Part shown: positions 1-5,206 of the stretch, in pieces
Layout of the letters: every line of letters starts with the position of its first letter
Position numbering within the stretch: position 1 is the first letter of the stretch
Source of the DNA: Hyphomicrobiales bacterium
GTDB lineage: Bacteria > Pseudomonadota > Alphaproteobacteria > Rhizobiales > Beijerinckiaceae
DNA: 5,206 bases
Assembly (NCBI GenBank): GCA_027489835.1
Contig: JAIXZF010000247.1
Span: 1-5,206 of the forward strand
Direction of reading: 5' to 3'
Position numbers and translations under genes: made by a program
The notes under the pieces: generated by a model
Seen by the model: the letters and a program-made list of their open reading frames with translations, nothing else
Told to the model about the DNA's origin: nothing
Database searches by the model: none

Positions 1-137
1 AGATGCTGCCGCTGGGCGCGACGGTGGCGGGCCCGGCGGTCATCCAGCAGGTCGACGCCACGACCATCGTGGAGCCGGGCTGGACGGCGAAGGTCGACGC
101 CATCGGCAACCTGCGCATCGCGGCGGGGGCGGCATGA
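1..137 (+). CDS. Hydantoinase A / 5-oxoprolinase family subunit, C-terminal fragment (5'-truncated by window edge)
   Basis: Only the last 44 codons and the TGA stop (135-137) are in the window; bases 1-2 are the end of a split codon. The peptide includes GPAVIQQVDATTIVEPGW and then VDAIGNLRI, which is the usual closing segment of HyuA-type proteins (a GPAV-I-E/Q-x-DATT-V-PPGW pattern followed by a short beta strand). Family knowledge: HyuA carries the ATP-binding ASKHA-like fold and works with HyuB in ATP-dependent hydrolysis of cyclic amides (5-oxoproline, N-methylhydantoin, caprolactam) or in ketone carboxylation. The ATP-binding residues lie outside the window, so they cannot be checked. 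The stop codon overlaps the start of the next gene by ATGA (134-137), which supports cotranslation of a HyuA-HyuB pair. The ATG at base 3 is an internal methionine, not the start. The family call is firm; the substrate is unknown. Confidence 0.88.
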   Translation, partial: MLPLGATVAGPAVIQQVDATTIVEPGWTAKVDAIGNLRIAAGAA

Positions 138-1837
138 GCGGGCCCGATCCGATCACCATCGCGGTCATCCAGGCGGGCCTCACACAGGTCTGCAACGAGA
201 TGGACATCGCCTTCACGCGTTCGGCCTTTTCGCCGGTGATCGCGGAGGCGGATGACCGCTCATCCGGCATCTACGCTGTCGCCGACGGCGCCTTGATCGC
301 GCAAGGCGAATTCGGGCTGCCGGTCTTCGTCGGCACGATGCAGCATTCCACGGCCGAGATCACGCGGCTGATCCGAGAGGGGCAGGTCGCGCCGCCCGAG
401 CCGGACGACATCTACATCGTCAACGATCCTTATCTCGGCGGCACGCACCTCATGGATGTGCGCTTCGCGATGCCCTTCTTCGTGGACGGCGCGCTGTTTT
501 GCTGGCTGCAGAACACCGGCCACTGGCCCGACATTGGCGGCATGGTGCCGGGCGGGTTCTCGGCCAAGGCCACGGAGGTGGAGCAGGAGGGCCTGCGCCT
601 GCCGCCGGTGAAGCTGTTCAAGCGCGGCGTGATGGACCGGGAGATCCATTCGATCATCGCCTCGAACATCCGCGTGGCGGAGCAGCGCATCGGCGACATC
701 AAGGCCCAGGCTTCGGCGCTGAAGGTGGGTGCGAGCCGGCTATCCGAGCTCGTGGCGCGCTATGGCCCGGCGACGCTGCAGGCCGCCATCGCCGAGATGC
801 GCGTCAGGGCAGCGGCGCTGATGCGGGCCCATATCGCGACGATTCCCAATGGCGTCTACGCCTCCGAGGCCTTCGTCGATTCCGATGGCGTCGTGAACGA
901 GCCGCTCAGGATCGCCTTGAAGATCACATGCCAAGGCACTGAACTCGGATTCGATTTCACTGGTTCGTCGCCGCCCTGCAAGGGGCCGATGAACTCCGTC
1001 ATCGCGACGACCTTATCGGCCGTCTATCTCGCGATCCGGCACATCTTTCCAGACACGCCCCTGAATGCCGGCGCGTTCGAGCCTTTGAAGATCACGCGCC
1101 CCGAAGGCACCTTCCTCGACGCGCGCTATCCGCGCCCGGTGTCGGGCTGCGCGGCGGAAGTCTCGCAGCGCATCGCGGAGGCCGTGTTCCTGGCGTTGGC
1201 GCAGGCGATTCCGGACAAGGTCACGGCCGCGCCGGCCGGCTCGTCGGGCAATTTCGCGCTGGGCGGGTTCGATCCGGCCAAGGGCTCGGCCTATGTGATG
1301 TACCAGATCTCCGGCGGCGGCTATGGCGGCAATGTCCTGCATGACGGGCTCAGCAATGGCTGCTCGACCATCGGCATCTCCAAGACCGCGCCAGTGGAGG
1401 TGATGGAGCAGTACTACCCCATCCTGTTCCGACGCTTCGCGCTCAGGGAAGGCTCCGGCGGAGCCGGCCGGCACCGCGGCGGCTTTGGCGTTCATTACGA
1501 GGTCGAATTGCTGCGCGGCGAGGCGCGCGCTTCGTTCGTGATGGATCATGGCCGGTTCGGGCCGCCCGGCGTGCAGGGCGGCGGCGATGGCGCGCCCAAC
1601 ATCGTGCGCATCCACAGCGGCGGCGAAATGATGATCCCCGAGCATCTGTCGAAGGATCAGGACATTCCGCTGAAAGCCGGCGACCGGGTGGAGGTGATGA
1701 CGCCGGGGGGCGGGGGCTATGGCCCAGCCTCGGAGCGCGATCCGGCGGCCGTCGCGCGCGACGTGGCCCGGGGCTACTATACCGCCGATGAAGCCGGGCG
1801 GCTGTTTCCCGCGAGGAAAGGGAGCGAAGGGGCATGA
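134..1837 (+). CDS. Hydantoinase B / oxoprolinase family protein (HyuB-type subunit, 567 aa)
   Basis: This is a complete HyuB-type subunit, expected in the cytoplasm as partner of the upstream HyuA in an ATP-dependent amidohydrolase (or, less likely, a carboxylase). Visible family marks are the N-terminal DPITIAVIQAGL segment, NDPYLGGTHLMD (97-108), GHWPDIGG (129-136), EGLRLPPVKL, KGPMN (283-287), GGAGRHRGGFG (442-452) and the C-terminal GGGGYGP (525-531) followed by ERDPxAVxRDV. H105, D108 and H130 have the spacing (3 and 25) recalled for the manganese ligands H150/D153/H175 of the acetone carboxylase alpha subunit, a HyuB homologue, so a metal site is likely. Many HyuB proteins read AHHADIGG where this one has GHWPDIGG, so the second histidine is replaced by W131. 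Length is normal for the family and no signal peptide is seen. The start at 134 overlaps the HyuA stop by 4 bases; only a weak G-rich stretch (125-129) precedes it, consistent with translational coupling. Family confidence is high; the substrate is unresolved. Confidence 0.93.
   Translation: MSGPDPITIAVIQAGLTQVCNEMDIAFTRSAFSPVIAEADDRSSGIYAVADGALIAQGEFGLPVFVGTMQHSTAEITRLIREGQVAPPEPDDIYIVNDPYLGGTHLMDVRFAMPFFVDGALFCWLQNTGHWPDIGGMVPGGFSAKATEVEQEGLRLPPVKLFKRGVMDREIHSIIASNIRVAEQRIGDIKAQASALKVGASRLSELVARYGPATLQAAIAEMRVRAAALMRAHIATIPNGVYASEAFVDSDGVVNEPLRIALKITCQGTELGFDFTGSSPPCKGPMNSVIATTLSAVYLAIRHIFPDTPLNAGAFEPLKITRPEGTFLDARYPRPVSGCAAEVSQRIAEAVFLALAQAIPDKVTAAPAGSSGNFALGGFDPAKGSAYVMYQISGGGYGGNVLHDGLSNGCSTIGISKTAPVEVMEQYYPILFRRFALREGSGGAGRHRGGFGVHYEVELLRGEARASFVMDHGRFGPPGVQGGGDGAPNIVRIHSGGEMMIPEHLSKDQDIPLKAGDRVEVMTPGGGGYGPASERDPAAVARDVARGYYTADEAGRLFPARKGSEGA
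1820..1824 (+). promoter_or_regulatory. Probable ribosome binding site for the FAD subunit gene
   Basis: GGGAG lies 9 bases before the ATG at 1834, inside the last codons of the HyuB gene. A second purine run, AAGGGG (1827-1832), is too close to the start to act alone. The site supports 1834 as the start, and the ATGA overlap suggests that ribosomes ending HyuB can reinitiate here. Confidence 0.5.
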
Positions 1838-2699
1838 TCGGCTATCATCGCGCCAGGAGCCTGACCGAAGCGCTCGCCATCCGCGCGGAGCGGGACGTTG
1901 CGCTGCTCGCCGGCGGCACCGACATCTATCCCGCCTTCGCAACGCGCCGCGCCTGGGGCGATCCTCGCCACAAGGACGTGCTCGACATTTCCAGCCTCGA
2001 CGACTTGCGCGGCATCAGCGAGCAGGGCGACCATTGGCGACTGGGGGCCCTCACCACCTGGACCGAACTGGCCCGAGCCAAGCTGCCGCCGCTGTTCGAT
2101 GGCTACCGCAGCGCCGCCCGCGAGGTTGGCGGGGCGCAGGTACAGAACCGGGGCACGCTGGCCGGCAACATCTGCACTGCGTCTCCCGCCGGCGATGGCA
2201 TACCCTGCCTCCTCGCGCTCGACGCACGGGTGGAGCTGAATTCCGTGAGGGGCGTGCGCGCCATCCCTATCGCCGACTTCAACACGGGTTATCGCGCGAC
2301 AGCGCTGGCGCCGGACGAGATCGTCACCGCGCTGCTGGTGCCCAAGCCGGCCCGGCCTGCGCTCGGCGGCTTCCGCAAGCTCGGCGCGCGGCGCTACCTC
2401 GTAATCTCGATCGTCATGGTGGCCGGCGTTGTGGAGCTCGAAGCTGACGGAAGCATCGCCGCGGCCAGGCTGGCCGTGGGCTCGTGCTCCGCCGCCGCGC
2501 AGCGCTTGCCGGCGCTGGAAGCTGCGCTGGTCGGCGTGCCGCTCGGGCGCGCAGCCGAAATGGTGAGCGCCGCGCAACTCGCGGGGCTCGCGCCCATCGA
2601 CGACATCCGCAGCACGGCCGGGCACCGGCTGGCCTCGGCCGAGGCGTTACTGCGGGATCTGCTGGGTGCGCTCGCTTCCACCCGTGCGGAGGCTGCGTG

Positions 2700-2700
<1 letters not shown>
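1834..2700 (+). CDS. FAD-binding subunit of a molybdenum hydroxylase (xanthine dehydrogenase / CoxM family, 288 aa)
   Basis: This is the medium, FAD-carrying subunit of a xanthine dehydrogenase/CO dehydrogenase family enzyme. It takes electrons from the [2Fe-2S] clusters and passes them to an acceptor such as NAD+ or quinone; the acceptor cannot be told from sequence. The N-terminal PCMH-type FAD domain shows AGGTD (26-30) and QNRGTLAGNI (104-113), matching the two conserved flavin-contacting glycine motifs of CoxM (AGG-S/T-D/L and T-I/L-GGN-like). FRKLGARRYLVIS (about 176-188) opens the C-terminal CO dehydrogenase flavoprotein domain. No signal peptide or membrane segment is seen, and the length is typical (about 280-300 aa). 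No extra cysteine cluster loop, as in 4-hydroxybenzoyl-CoA reductase beta subunits, is apparent. The start overlaps the HyuB stop by ATGA (1834-1837), and the TGA stop shares one base with the next ATG. Placed between HyuB and the FeS-Moco gene, it should be the flavin partner of the latter. Confidence 0.94.
2688..2692 (+). promoter_or_regulatory. Ribosome binding site deciding the start of the FeS-Moco fusion gene
   Basis: GGAGG sits 7 bases before the ATG at 2700, an ideal Shine-Dalgarno placement within the end of the FAD subunit gene. The next in-frame ATG (2727, residue 10) has a pyrimidine-rich upstream region and no comparable site. The start at 2700 is therefore preferred, giving a nine-residue extension before the conserved ISLTVNG strand. 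Confidence 0.7.

Positions 2701-5206
<2,506 letters not shown>

Noticed and set aside
1704..1717. G-rich run that might hide an indel near the HyuB C-terminus
   Set aside because: The frame stays correct through it: it encodes the conserved GGGGYG motif and continues to the normal ERDP tail and stop.
1013..1942. A 309-codon open frame on the minus strand across the HyuB end and the FAD subunit start
   Set aside because: It spans the junction of two well-supported genes on the other strand and shows no family motif; low-complexity Arg/Ala composition marks it as a shadow.
1777..2625. A 282-codon open frame on the minus strand opposite the FAD subunit gene
   Set aside because: The sense strand carries clear flavin-binding motifs over the same bases. 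The antisense peptide has no recognisable domain.

Overview
The window is a high-GC stretch with strong G/C bias at third codon positions. The gene content and codon style fit a proteobacterium, most likely an alphaproteobacterium such as a Hyphomicrobiales soil or plant-associated genus. That placement is an inference from composition and context; nothing in the sequence proves the taxon.

The whole window is coding on the + strand, with no gap between genes. In order it holds: (1) the last 44 codons of a hydantoinase A / 5-oxoprolinase family subunit (HyuA), cut by the left edge; (2) a complete hydantoinase B family subunit (HyuB, 567 aa); (3) a complete FAD-binding (CoxM/XdhB-type) subunit of a molybdenum hydroxylase (288 aa); (4) a single long reading frame, open to the right edge, that joins a [2Fe-2S] domain (CoxS/XdhC-type) to a molybdopterin-binding catalytic domain (CoxL-type). 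At least 835 residues of the fourth gene are present and its C-terminus lies outside. The first two junctions are 4-base ATGA overlaps and the third is a 1-base TGATG overlap, so the four genes look like one translationally coupled operon. No promoter, terminator, RNA gene, repeat or mobile element is visible.

The gene set combines two biochemistries. One is an ATP-dependent amide/lactam-opening (or carboxylating) HyuA-HyuB enzyme. The other is a molybdenum hydroxylase made of a separate FAD subunit and an FeS-Moco fusion. A plausible reading is a catabolic route for an N-heterocyclic compound: the molybdenum enzyme hydroxylates a ring carbon with water-derived oxygen to give a lactam, and the HyuA-HyuB pair opens that ring. 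The true substrate cannot be read from this sequence. The position matching the purine-binding glutamate of xanthine oxidase is leucine, which argues against a plain xanthine dehydrogenase.

The most notable points are the pairing of the two enzyme systems in one coupled operon, the FeS-Moco fusion with its FAD subunit left separate, and the substituted active-site residues in both enzymes. Each family is known; what may be undescribed is the particular pathway.
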